From: CAYSLC01 sp964431545
GTDB lineage: Bacteria > Desulfobacterota > Desulfobacteria > Desulfobacterales > JAABSP01
Direction of reading: 5' to 3'
NCBI GenBank assembly: GCA_964431545.1
Contig: CAYSLC010000226.1
Coordinates: 1-8,206 of the forward strand
DNA length: 8,206 nt
Under the pieces are notes generated by a model, which ran no database searches, was not told where the DNA came from, and saw only the letters and a program-made list of their open reading frames with translations. Below, one piece after another: positions 1-6,375 of this stretch. The number at the start of each line of letters is the position of its first letter. Position 1 is the stretch's first letter. A program made the translations under genes and the position numbers.

Positions 1-45
1 GGGGGATATTCGGGCCGAAACCGCGCCTTTGCCTACTCCATAAAC

Positions 46-57
46 TTTGTGCACAAA
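46..57. promoter_or_regulatory. Perfect 12-bp palindrome, possible operator
   Basis: The sequence TTTGTGCACAAA is a perfect dyad lying 8 bp upstream of the ATG at 66. It sits in a short AT-richer stretch between more GC-rich DNA. Perfect 12-bp palindromes just ahead of a start codon are typical of binding sites for dimeric repressors. No regulator is identified, and no convincing -35/-10 pair was found around it. Confidence 0.3.
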
Positions 58-65
58 CGGAAAAG

Positions 66-197
66 ATGGCGACCGATCGATATCTCTGGCGAACGGGCCT
101 GACGTTCCGAAAGATGGAGAGCCTCCGGGAGGCGGCCGATCAGGCGCTGTCGCGGGGCTTCGGGAAGGGGCCGTTCCGGCGGGATCCCAAGGAGTAA
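66..197 (+). CDS. Possible small protein of 43 residues, function unknown
   Basis: An ORF runs from ATG at 66 to TAA at 195-197 and encodes 43 residues, rich in Arg, Lys and Glu, with no Cys and no hydrophobic segment. Third codon positions are almost all G or C from residue 17 onward, the pattern of real genes here and unlike the other frames of this stretch. The frame is open upstream to the window edge, so this could be the tail of a longer gene. However, codons before 66 lose the GC3 bias and look intergenic, which favours the ATG at 66. A weak purine run (GGAAAAG) abuts the ATG, too close for a good ribosome site. It converges on fdhE with 26 bp between stops. I do not recognise the family. 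Confidence 0.35.
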   Translation: MATDRYLWRTGLTFRKMESLREAADQALSRGFGKGPFRRDPKE

Positions 198-223
198 TTC
201 CTGCCCAGAAGAACCAATTGCCC

Positions 224-1096
224 TCAGATCCGCATGGGGGCCGCGCTCTGGTACTCCTTCTCCTGGGCCTTCAGGTCCAGGTGGATGGTGGCCAGGTGCT
301 CCAGGGGCGGATGGAAGGGGCGGGGGAGTTTCCTCGCGTCGATGCCCTTGATGTATCCTTGGCATGTTTCGCAGAGGTCCACGCGGTGTTCCGGCTCCTC
401 GTCGCTGTAGAGGTATTGGAGGGTTTCGCCGTCGGTGTTGCCGCAGGTGGGACAGAAGATCCGGCGGACCGGCCACCGGTGCCAGCAGAAGTTGCAATGG
501 AGAGACCGCTTTCCCTCCCCGGAGACCTCCGACAGGGCCGGCGGGCTGCCGCAGACCGGGCAGTACCCCTTGTTCCAATCCTCCACGGCCTTAAGGAAGG
601 TTGCAAGCTGTTCGGAGCAGGCGGTCAGGGAGGGGTAGAGGGCGTTATAGACCATGAATGCAGCCGCCTGGGGGGCGACGCCGAATTCCGCCTCCAGCCG
701 GTCGAAGGGCGCTTCGTCCGACCCGAGCAGCGCCGCAAAGAGGGCTTTCCGGGAGAGCTTCCCCTCCCTTTCGGCATTTCGGATCCCCTCGGCCGCTCCG
801 GCCAGGGTGGGGGTGGCTGTCTCCGCGATGCCGAGGATCTCCGTAAAAAGCGCGCCGGACGCGCCATCGTCGATCACGAATTCCTCCGGCGCCACCAGGG
901 GCAGCTCTTCCCTGGCCTTCACCGCCAGCAGGTCCGCTGGAAGCTGGATCGGTGAAAGGGTCAGCTCCTCCCTGGACCGCTCCTGGGCGAGGAAGATCTT
1001 CTCGTACACGTCGAGCAGGGCCCGGTAGGCCGGCCGGGCGGCCTTGAGGGCGGCGACGGCTCGGGTGATCCGGGCGGAAGGGGTGGCGGCGGTCAT
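224..1096 (-). CDS. fdhE: Formate dehydrogenase accessory protein FdhE
   Basis: FdhE is a cytoplasmic maturation factor. In the known family it binds the catalytic subunit of Tat-exported formate dehydrogenases before export and is needed for active enzyme. The 290-residue product carries the family signature: four CxxC pairs at about residues 179-182 (CPVC), 201-204 (CNFC), 215-218 (CPTC) and 242-245 (CETC), forming two rubredoxin-like metal sites in the C-terminal half, after a helical N-terminal half. E. coli FdhE is about 309 residues, so the gene is full length. I chose the ATG at 1096 because AAGGA lies 8 nt before it. A TTG at 1132 gives 12 more residues but lies in the U-tract of the upstream terminator, and the ATG at 1105 has no room for a ribosome site. 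It is the last gene of the fdh operon, 85 bp after fdhB and beyond an intrinsic terminator, so its expression probably depends on read-through. Confidence 0.93.
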   Translation of the reverse strand: MTAATPSARITRAVAALKAARPAYRALLDVYEKIFLAQERSREELTLSPIQLPADLLAVKAREELPLVAPEEFVIDDGASGALFTEILGIAETATPTLAGAAEGIRNAEREGKLSRKALFAALLGSDEAPFDRLEAEFGVAPQAAAFMVYNALYPSLTACSEQLATFLKAVEDWNKGYCPVCGSPPALSEVSGEGKRSLHCNFCWHRWPVRRIFCPTCGNTDGETLQYLYSDEEPEHRVDLCETCQGYIKGIDARKLPRPFHPPLEHLATIHLDLKAQEKEYQSAAPMRI

Positions 1097-1130
1097 GGTC
1101 GGCATCCTTACAACATCGAAAAAGGGTGAC

Positions 1131-1164
1131 AAAAAGCCGGGGGCGGTCCGGTGGTCCGCCCCCG
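1131..1164 (-). terminator. Rho-independent terminator between fdhB and fdhE
   Basis: On the minus strand a 9-bp GC stem (CGGGGGCGG paired with CCGCCCCCG) encloses a 9-nt loop and can be drawn as 12 bp with one mismatch and a 3-nt loop. It is followed after two bases by TTTTT. It begins 17 nt past the fdhB stop. This is a textbook intrinsic terminator for the fdhAB transcript. Because fdhE follows in the same direction with no clear promoter of its own, it likely acts as a partial terminator setting the ratio of subunits to maturation factor. Confidence 0.8.
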
Positions 1165-1181
1165 ACGGAACGGGTAAAGGG

Positions 1182-1901
1182 TTAGGCCAACGGGGCCGCG
1201 GCCCGCCGGATCGGGTCGATCATGCGCCGGAGGGCGACCTTCCGGGTCATGCCGTGATCCCGGGCCGAGGCGATGGCCGACCGGTGGTAGGTCAGCGGAT
1301 CGAAAGCGGTCAGGAAGATCACCCGGATGTTTTGGGGATCGAGCAGGGCCGCCGTGGGGAACTTCTCCTGAACCACCTGGAGGCGGTCCTCGGCCAGTTT
1401 CAGCATGTCCCCTCGGTTCCCGAAGTTCATGGCCCCCGTGGGACAGACCTTGACACATGCCGGTTCCAGGCCGTTGTGGACCCGGTCGTTGCACATGTCG
1501 CACTTGGCGATGAGGCCCTTCTCATTGGCCCGGGGAATGTCGTAGGGGCAGGACCCCCGGATCTCCTCGGGATCGAGATGCCGGGTATTGGCGGTGTAGA
1601 GAACCGCCCCGGTCATGGGGTCGGTCCGGATCGCCTCCGGATAACCCGCCGTGGCCTGACAGGGGGCGTCGATGCAGTGGCGGCACTGGTCCGGGAAGAA
1701 GAGCCACCGGAGCCGCCCGTCGATCACCTCCTCGGTCATGCGGACCAGTTTATAGGTGTTGAAGGTCAGGTCCGGCGGATTCTGGTAGAAGCCTCGATTG
1801 ACGGTCTCCTCCGCCGGCAGGTCGTGCCATTGCTTGCACGCCACCTGGCACCCCCGGCAGGCGGTGCACAGGGTCGTGTCGATGAAAAACGATTTGCTCA
1901 T
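1182..1901 (-). CDS. fdhB: Formate dehydrogenase iron-sulfur (beta) subunit
   Basis: This is the electron-transfer subunit of a formate dehydrogenase, carrying electrons from the FdhA active site to an external acceptor. The 239-residue protein has 12 cysteines in ferredoxin-like patterns: C12, C15, C18, C22; C73, C76, C81, C118; C134, C137, C149, C153. Twelve cysteines are enough for three [4Fe-4S] clusters, as in the small subunit of the Desulfovibrio gigas enzyme. E. coli FdnH has 16 and is longer (294 residues). The C-terminus is charged and lacks the transmembrane helix by which FdnH binds cytochrome b, so the subunit should be soluble. There is no signal peptide; family members cross with FdhA by the Tat route. 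The start is the ATG at 1901, with AGGAGG at 1910-1915, 8 nt upstream; a GTG at 1910 overlaps that site and is rejected. The ribosome site abuts the fdhA stop codon, giving tight coupling. Confidence 0.95.
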   Translation of the reverse strand: MSKSFFIDTTLCTACRGCQVACKQWHDLPAEETVNRGFYQNPPDLTFNTYKLVRMTEEVIDGRLRWLFFPDQCRHCIDAPCQATAGYPEAIRTDPMTGAVLYTANTRHLDPEEIRGSCPYDIPRANEKGLIAKCDMCNDRVHNGLEPACVKVCPTGAMNFGNRGDMLKLAEDRLQVVQEKFPTAALLDPQNIRVIFLTAFDPLTYHRSAIASARDHGMTRKVALRRMIDPIRRAAAPLA

Positions 1902-1909
1902 GGGGATCA

Positions 1910-1915
1910 CCTCCT
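1910..1915 (-). promoter_or_regulatory. Ribosome binding site of fdhB
   Basis: AGGAGG, inside the longer match AAGAAGGAGGTGATC, lies 8 nt before the ATG at 1901. It decides that start over the in-frame GTG at 1908-1910. The extended match to the 16S rRNA tail begins right at the fdhA TAA stop (1918-1920), so fdhB is probably translated at high efficiency and in step with fdhA. Confidence 0.85.
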
Positions 1916-1917
1916 TC

Positions 1918-4900
1918 TTAAAGCTTGGCTACATTGACCATGAAGGCCTTGGTTTCGGGGATCCGGGTGTTGGGATCACCGGTGGACGGCGTCAGGAGAT
2001 TGGCGCTATCCTCCGTGCCCGTGGTGGGCCATCGCCATCCGAAATGCCAGGGGATCCCCACCTGGTGGACCTCCGTCTCGCCGAGCTGGAAGGGTTTGAA
2101 CCGTTTGGTGACGATGGCGGTGCACTCCAGGGCGCCCCGGGCCGAGGAGACCTTCACCCGCTCGCCGTTCTCGATCCCCTTGAGCTTGGCCAGCTCCTCG
2201 CTCATCTCCACGAAGACCTGGGGCTGCATCTCCAGGAGCCACGGCTGGGGCCGGGTCATCAGACCCGTCTGCCAGTGCTCCACCACCCGGTAGGTGGTCC
2301 CCACGTAGGGGAACCTCGGGTCGCACGTGGCGTGCAGATCCATCTTGGTGGAGTAGAGGGCCGCCGTGGGGTTGATGAGCTGATCGCTCAAAAAGTTCTT
2401 CTCCAGGGGACACTCCAGCGGCTCGTAATGCTCCGGGAAGGGTCCGTCGGCCCGGCCCGGGCCGAAGATCTGGCCGTGCCCGTGTTTCCGCATGATGAAG
2501 GGGTGCTTGCTCTTGGGGTTGGGGGTGCCGTCCGCCTGGAGCAGGGGCGGCCATCCCCCGTCGGGGACGTCTCCCTCCCACTTTTCGCCGGTCCACCGGA
2601 TCACCCAGTCCTTCTCGTCCCACGGTTTTCCGTAGGGGTCCACCGATGCCCGGTTGTAGATGATCCGCCGGTTGACGGGCCAGCACCAGGAGAACTCCGG
2701 ATAGAGCCCGATCTGGTTGGGGGCGTCCTCCTGGCTCCGGCGGGCCGCCATGTTCCCCTTCTCGGTGTAGGAGTTGCAGTAGAGCCAGTTGCCCGAGGAC
2801 GTGGAGCCGTCGTCCCGCAGAAAGGCGAAGCTCGGCACCAGGGTGCCCTTCTTGTAGGTCTTCCCCTTGGCCGTCACATCCTTGAGAAAGTAGCCGTTGA
2901 TCTCCTTGGCCACCTTGTGGGGATCGTATTTTCCGTCGGTGACGTAGTCCCACTTCAGGTTCCGGATCGGCTCCGGGAAGGTGCCGCCGGCCTCGTAAAG
3001 CGCCTTTACCTTCCGTCCCAGCTCCAGGATGATGTCGCCGTCCGGGCGGCTGTTGCCCATGGGCCGGGGGCCCTGGTACCGCCACTGCATCCACCGGCCG
3101 CTGTTGGTGATGCTCCCCTCCTTCTCCACAAAGGTGGCGGCGGGCAGCATGAAGACCTCGGTCTTGACCGTTTTCGGATCGACACCGGGGCCCCGCCAGA
3201 AAGAGCCGGTCTCGTTGTCGAAGAGGTTGACGTTGACCATCCAGTCGAGCTTGGCCAGGGCGTCCCGGGTCTTCCCGGCATTGGCGCCGCTGCATGCCGG
3301 GTTCTGCCCCCAGGCGAAGAATCCCTTGAAGGTCCCCTTGTACATCTCGTCGAACAGATCGAGCCAGGAGTAGACCTTGCCGTCGTCCACCTTGGGCAGC
3401 CAGTCGTACCCGAAATCGTTCTTCGATGTGGCGGCCTCTCCGAAGAAGGACTTGAGCATGCTGACGCTGTACTTGGGGTAGTTGGACCACCAGTTGGCGC
3501 TCAAGGGGTCGCTGCTCGACGGGGTGTAGTGCTCGTTGTAGACCGAAAGCGAGGTGTCCGAGGACCGGGGGGTCTTGAGGTACCCCGGCCAGATGTGCCA
3601 CAGGAGGCAGTGGTCCGTGGATCCCTGGACGTTCGACTCGCCCCGGAGGGCGTTGACGCCGCCGCCGGCCACGCCCATGTTGCCTAGCAGAAGCTGGATG
3701 ATCGCCATGGTCCGGATGTTCTGAACCCCCACCGTGTGCTGGGTCCAGCCCATGGCGTACATGATGGTGCCCGCCTTGGAGGAGGCGCCGGTGGCCGCGT
3801 AGGTCTTGTAGATCTCCAGCAGGTCCTTTTCGGGGGTGCCGGTGATCCTGGAGACCATCTCCGGCGTATACCGGGAGAAGTGTTTCTTCAGCAACTGGAA
3901 GACGGTGTCGGGGTTCTCCAGGGTCCGGTCCATCTTGGGGACCCCGTTTTCGTCCGTCTGGAACGCCCAGGTGCCCTTGTCGTAGGATCGGGTCTCCGGG
4001 TTGTATCCGGAGAAGACCCCGTCTGCGAACTTGAAGGATTCGTTCACCAGGAAGGGGGCGTTGGTGTACTGCGCCACATACTCCTTGTGGTAAAGCTCGT
4101 TGTCGAGAATGTACTTGATCATTCCCCCCAGAAAGGCGATATCCGTTCCGGATCGCAGGGGGGCGTAGATGTCCGCCTTGGCGGACGTCCGGGTGAACCG
4201 GGGGTCCACCGAGATCAGCTTGGCCCCCTTGGCCATCGCCTTGTTGACGTACCGGAAGGAGATGGGGTGGTTTTCGGCGGCGTTGCTGCCCATGATCAGA
4301 ATGCAATCACTGTTCTGAATGTCGATCCAGTGATTGGTCATCGCGCCGCGTCCGAACGACTCTGCCAGAGCCGCTACCGTGGCGCTGTGTCAGATCCGGG
4401 CCTGGTGTTCGATGTACACCAGGCCGAGGGCGCGCATGAGCGCCTGGTAGATCCAGCACTCCTCGTTGTCCAGGGCGGCGGATCCCACCGAGGCGATGGC
4501 CGTGGTCCGGTTGACCGTCTGGCCCTTTTCGTTCTTCTCGGTGAAGCCGTTGTCCCGGGTCTCCTTGATCCGGTTGGCGATCTGGGTGAGGGCCCAGTCC
4601 CAGGAGACGGTCCGCCACTCGCTCCCGTTGGGGGGACGGTACATGGGCTGGGTCAGTCGATTCTCGTTCTCCACCAGTTGGGAGAGGGCGGCCCCCTTGG
4701 AGCAGAGGGTTCCCCGGTTGATGACATGGTCCGGATCCCCTTCGATGTTCAGAACCCGGCCGTCTGCGTTCTTGCTGGTGTGGACGAGGGCGCCGCAGCC
4801 CACCGCGCAGTAACAGCAGATGGTGGTGGTCTCCTTGGCGTACTTGGTTTTGAGCATCTGGGCGTGGGCCTTGACCGGAGACAGGTCAAATCCCAGGCCG

Positions 4901-4965
4901 CCCACCGCCGCTCCCGCGGCGGCCGCGCCCGTGATCTGAATGAATCTCCTTCGCGTGACGTTCAT
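1918..4965 (-). CDS. fdhA: Formate dehydrogenase catalytic (alpha) subunit, selenocysteine-containing
   Basis: This is the catalytic subunit oxidising formate to CO2 at a Mo- or W-bis(pyranopterin guanine dinucleotide) site. The 1015-residue product equals E. coli FdnG in length if the in-frame UGA at 4390-4392 is read as selenocysteine (residue 192, context RI-Sec-HSAT, followed by the essential His193). The N-terminus has a Tat signal (TRRRFIQ at residues 4-10, an Ala/Gly-rich core, probable cleavage after AHA near residue 35), so the enzyme is periplasmic. A [4Fe-4S] site is formed by C50, C53, C57 and C88. The molybdopterin oxidoreductase body follows, and a dinucleotide-binding domain lies at about 880-1010. 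The start ATG at 4965 has AGGAGG 8 nt upstream. The gene leads the fdhA-fdhB-fdhE operon; no cytochrome b gene follows, so the acceptor is probably a c-type cytochrome. Mo versus W cannot be told from sequence. Function needs selA, selB and selC elsewhere in the genome. Confidence 0.96.
4356..4374 (-). promoter_or_regulatory. Candidate bacterial SECIS hairpin of fdhA
   Basis: Starting 15 nt after the UGA, the fdhA mRNA can form an 8-bp stem: GCGGCUCU pairs with AGAGUCGU, with two G-U pairs, around a GGC tip. Bacterial SECIS elements lie within the coding region immediately 3' of the UGA and are bound by SelB, so the position fits. The pairing was found by eye; no fold energy was computed, and the apical loop may open more widely in the active form. 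Confidence 0.6.
4390..4392 (-). other. UGA codon decoded as selenocysteine (residue 192)
   Basis: The UGA sits exactly where formate dehydrogenases carry Sec or Cys, before the conserved His. The reading frame continues without another stop for 823 residues with strong family similarity, and a hairpin follows at SECIS distance. A premature stop or frameshift is therefore unlikely. Automatic callers will split fdhA here into pieces of 191 and about 807 residues. Confidence 0.95.
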
Positions 4966-4973
4966 CGATGGTT

Positions 4974-4979
4974 CCTCCT
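4974..4979 (-). promoter_or_regulatory. Ribosome binding site of fdhA
   Basis: AGGAGG within AAGAAAGGAGGAACC, 8 nt before the ATG at 4965. It fixes the start that supplies the complete twin-arginine signal peptide. Confidence 0.85.
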
Positions 4980-5061
4980 TTCTTGAGGTCCGAATAACCT
5001 GACCGTTGACCGGAGCCGCGGCACGCGGACCCGGCGGATGAGGTGAAACGTTGTTTTTGGT

Positions 5062-5108
5062 TTGTTTCGGTTCATATCATGGATTGCTCCGGAGATAACC
5101 GGAAACAA
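5062..5108. repeat. Imperfect inverted repeat in the fdhA leader
   Basis: Arm TTGTTTCGGTT (5062-5072) and arm AACCGGAAACAA (5097-5108) are inverted copies differing by one inserted base, separated by 24 bp. The spacer includes the 8-bp palindrome CTCCGGAG at 5087-5094. The element lies about 100 bp upstream of the fdhA start. It could be a regulator-binding site or a stem in the 5' untranslated RNA. No regulator family is assigned. Confidence 0.4.
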
Positions 5109-5109
5109 C

Positions 5110-5138
5110 ATGCCGAAGAGGGAGAAAGGAATGCCGAA
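5110..5138. repeat. Short direct repeat ATGCCGAA x2
   Basis: ATGCCGAA occurs at 5110-5117 and 5131-5138, copies 21 bp apart, about two helical turns. This spacing would put two bound proteins on the same face of the DNA. It lies next to the inverted repeat in the intergenic region between fdhA and the divergent gene. Eight-bp repeats can arise by chance. Confidence 0.25.
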
Positions 5139-5189
5139 AACAGATGGCGGCGGAGGCCGGTGGAGGTCTTCTCGGTAACTCATAAAGAT

Positions 5190-5218
5190 TTGATATAAAA
5201 TTAAAAACCAAATGTCAA
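5190..5218 (-). promoter_or_regulatory. Candidate sigma-70 promoter of the fdh operon
   Basis: On the minus strand TTGACA (5218-5213), a perfect -35 box, is followed after 17 bp by TATCAA (5195-5190), a 4/6 match to the -10 box, in an AT-rich stretch. Transcription would begin near 5183, leaving a leader of about 218 nt before fdhA. No -24/-12 (sigma-54) match was seen in the intergenic region. The -35 box overlaps the first possible start codon of the divergent gene. Confidence 0.45.
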
Positions 5219-6375
5219 GACAAGCGTTAAACGAGACTGAAAAAACTGAATCCGTCTTCAATGGGCATATTCCCCTTGCGCGCGGCGCCATTCCCCGGTA
5301 TAGAGAACGGCTTTTTCGGATACAGGGGCCAGTGACGGAATTGAAGAACCAACCGAGCATATCCCGTGCGAGGCAGGAGTCGCCCATCCCCATCGAGGCG
5401 GTGGCCCGATCCATCGCACGGACACAGCGGGAGACGGGGGAGATCCCCTGGTGCCGGGGGGAGAAGACCGATCCCTGGGACCACGTGGAGGCGGCCATGG
5501 GCCTGGCCGCGGCCGGCCGTCCGGAGGACGCCCGACGGGCATACGAGTGGCTCGCCTCCGTCCAGCTCCCCGACGGGGCCTGGTATGCCGAGTACCGGGA
5601 CGGAACCCCCTCGGACCGGCGCCGGGACCCCAACATGACCGCCTACGTCGCCGTTGGGGTCTTCCACCAGTACCTGGCCACCGGCGACCGCCGGTTCCTC
5701 GGGCGGATGTGGGGGACGGTGGCCGGGGCCATCGACTTCGCGCTGGGGCTCCAGGCCCCGGGCGGCGAGATCCACTGGTCCCTCGACCCGGACGGACGGG
5801 TCGATCCCATGGCCCTATTGACGGGCTCCAGCTCCATCCATATGAGTTTGAAGTGCGCCCTGGCCATCGCCGACGCCCTGGGAAAACGGCGGACCCGGTG
5901 GGAGCGGGGCCGCCGGCGGCTGGCCCGGGCCATCTCCGAAAAGCCGTTTCTCTTCAACATGACCAAGTCCCGGTATTCCATGGACTGGTTCTACCCCATC
6001 CTCTCCGGCGCCGTGTGCGGCGATGCGGCCCGGCGGCGCCTGGCCCGGTCGTGGCGGAAGTTCGTCATCCGGGGCCATGGGGTCCGGTGCGTCTCGGATC
6101 AGCCGTGGGTCACGGTGGCGGAGACGGCGGAACTCTGCCTGACCCTGTCCGCCATGGGGGACCGGACCCTGTCGGAGATCGTCTTTTCATGGATCTGCGA
6201 CAAGCGGTACGAGGACGGGGCATACTGGTGCGGCCACACCTATCCCGACATGGTGATCTGGCCCGAGGAGCGGATGACCTGGACCGACGGGGTGGTCCTC
6301 CTGGCCGCCGACGCCCTCTACGGCCTCACCCCGGCCGGAGATCTCTTCAGCCACCGGCGCTGGAACCACCCATGA
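5212..6375 (+). CDS. Prenyltransferase/squalene-cyclase-like alpha/alpha-toroid protein
   Basis: The 387-residue product resembles alpha/alpha-toroid proteins annotated as 'prenyltransferase' or 'phenyltransferase domain'; its substrate is unknown. QW-like repeats recur: QRETGEIPW (72-80), QLPDGAW (118-124), QAPGGEIHW (181-189) and YEDGAYW (333-339). Conserved-looking segments are DPWDHVEAAMGL (87-98) and MTWTDGVVLLAADALY (355-370). I see neither the DxDD motif of squalene-hopene cyclases nor the zinc ligands of protein prenyltransferases, so catalysis by either known chemistry is doubtful; it could be glycan-related. There is no signal peptide or membrane segment. The start is uncertain: the ATG at 5212 has no ribosome site and overlaps the opposite promoter, and the first 40-odd codons lack the GC3 bias of the rest. 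The in-frame GTG at 5332, with AGGGG just upstream, gives 347 residues and may be the true start. The stop overlaps the next start as ATGA, indicating co-translation. Confidence 0.75.
   Translation: MSRQALNETEKTESVFNGHIPLARGAIPRYRERLFRIQGPVTELKNQPSISRARQESPIPIEAVARSIARTQRETGEIPWCRGEKTDPWDHVEAAMGLAAAGRPEDARRAYEWLASVQLPDGAWYAEYRDGTPSDRRRDPNMTAYVAVGVFHQYLATGDRRFLGRMWGTVAGAIDFALGLQAPGGEIHWSLDPDGRVDPMALLTGSSSIHMSLKCALAIADALGKRRTRWERGRRRLARAISEKPFLFNMTKSRYSMDWFYPILSGAVCGDAARRRLARSWRKFVIRGHGVRCVSDQPWVTVAETAELCLTLSAMGDRTLSEIVFSWICDKRYEDGAYWCGHTYPDMVIWPEERMTWTDGVVLLAADALYGLTPAGDLFSHRRWNHP

Noticed and set aside
33..223. Minus-strand reading frame continuing past the end of fdhE to position 33
   Set aside because: It is a different frame from fdhE with no start or ribosome site in the gap, and the GC3 pattern of 114-197 fits the plus-strand frame instead.
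47..955. Plus-strand ORF of 302 codons opposite fdhE
   Set aside because: Antisense to the CxxC-rich FdhE gene; the product is Gly/Arg-rich without domain features.
1798..3687. Long plus-strand ORF of 629 codons opposite fdhA and fdhB
   Set aside because: It lies antisense to two clearly recognised genes, and its Gly/Val/Leu/Pro-rich product is the usual shadow of a high-GC gene.
4342..4392. fdhA as a pseudogene broken by a stop codon
   Set aside because: The stop is UGA at the family's known Sec position, the frame is kept on both sides, and a hairpin follows at SECIS distance.
3736..4986. Plus-strand ORF of 416 codons opposite the 5' half of fdhA
   Set aside because: Shadow of fdhA: low-complexity composition and no recognisable motif, while the opposite strand encodes complete Fe-S and Sec motifs.
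5451..6371. Upstream extension of the acyltransferase frame to about 546 residues
   Set aside because: The extension overlaps the toroid gene in another frame and is Pro/Arg/Gly-rich; the hexapeptide protein begins naturally at the ATG at 6372.
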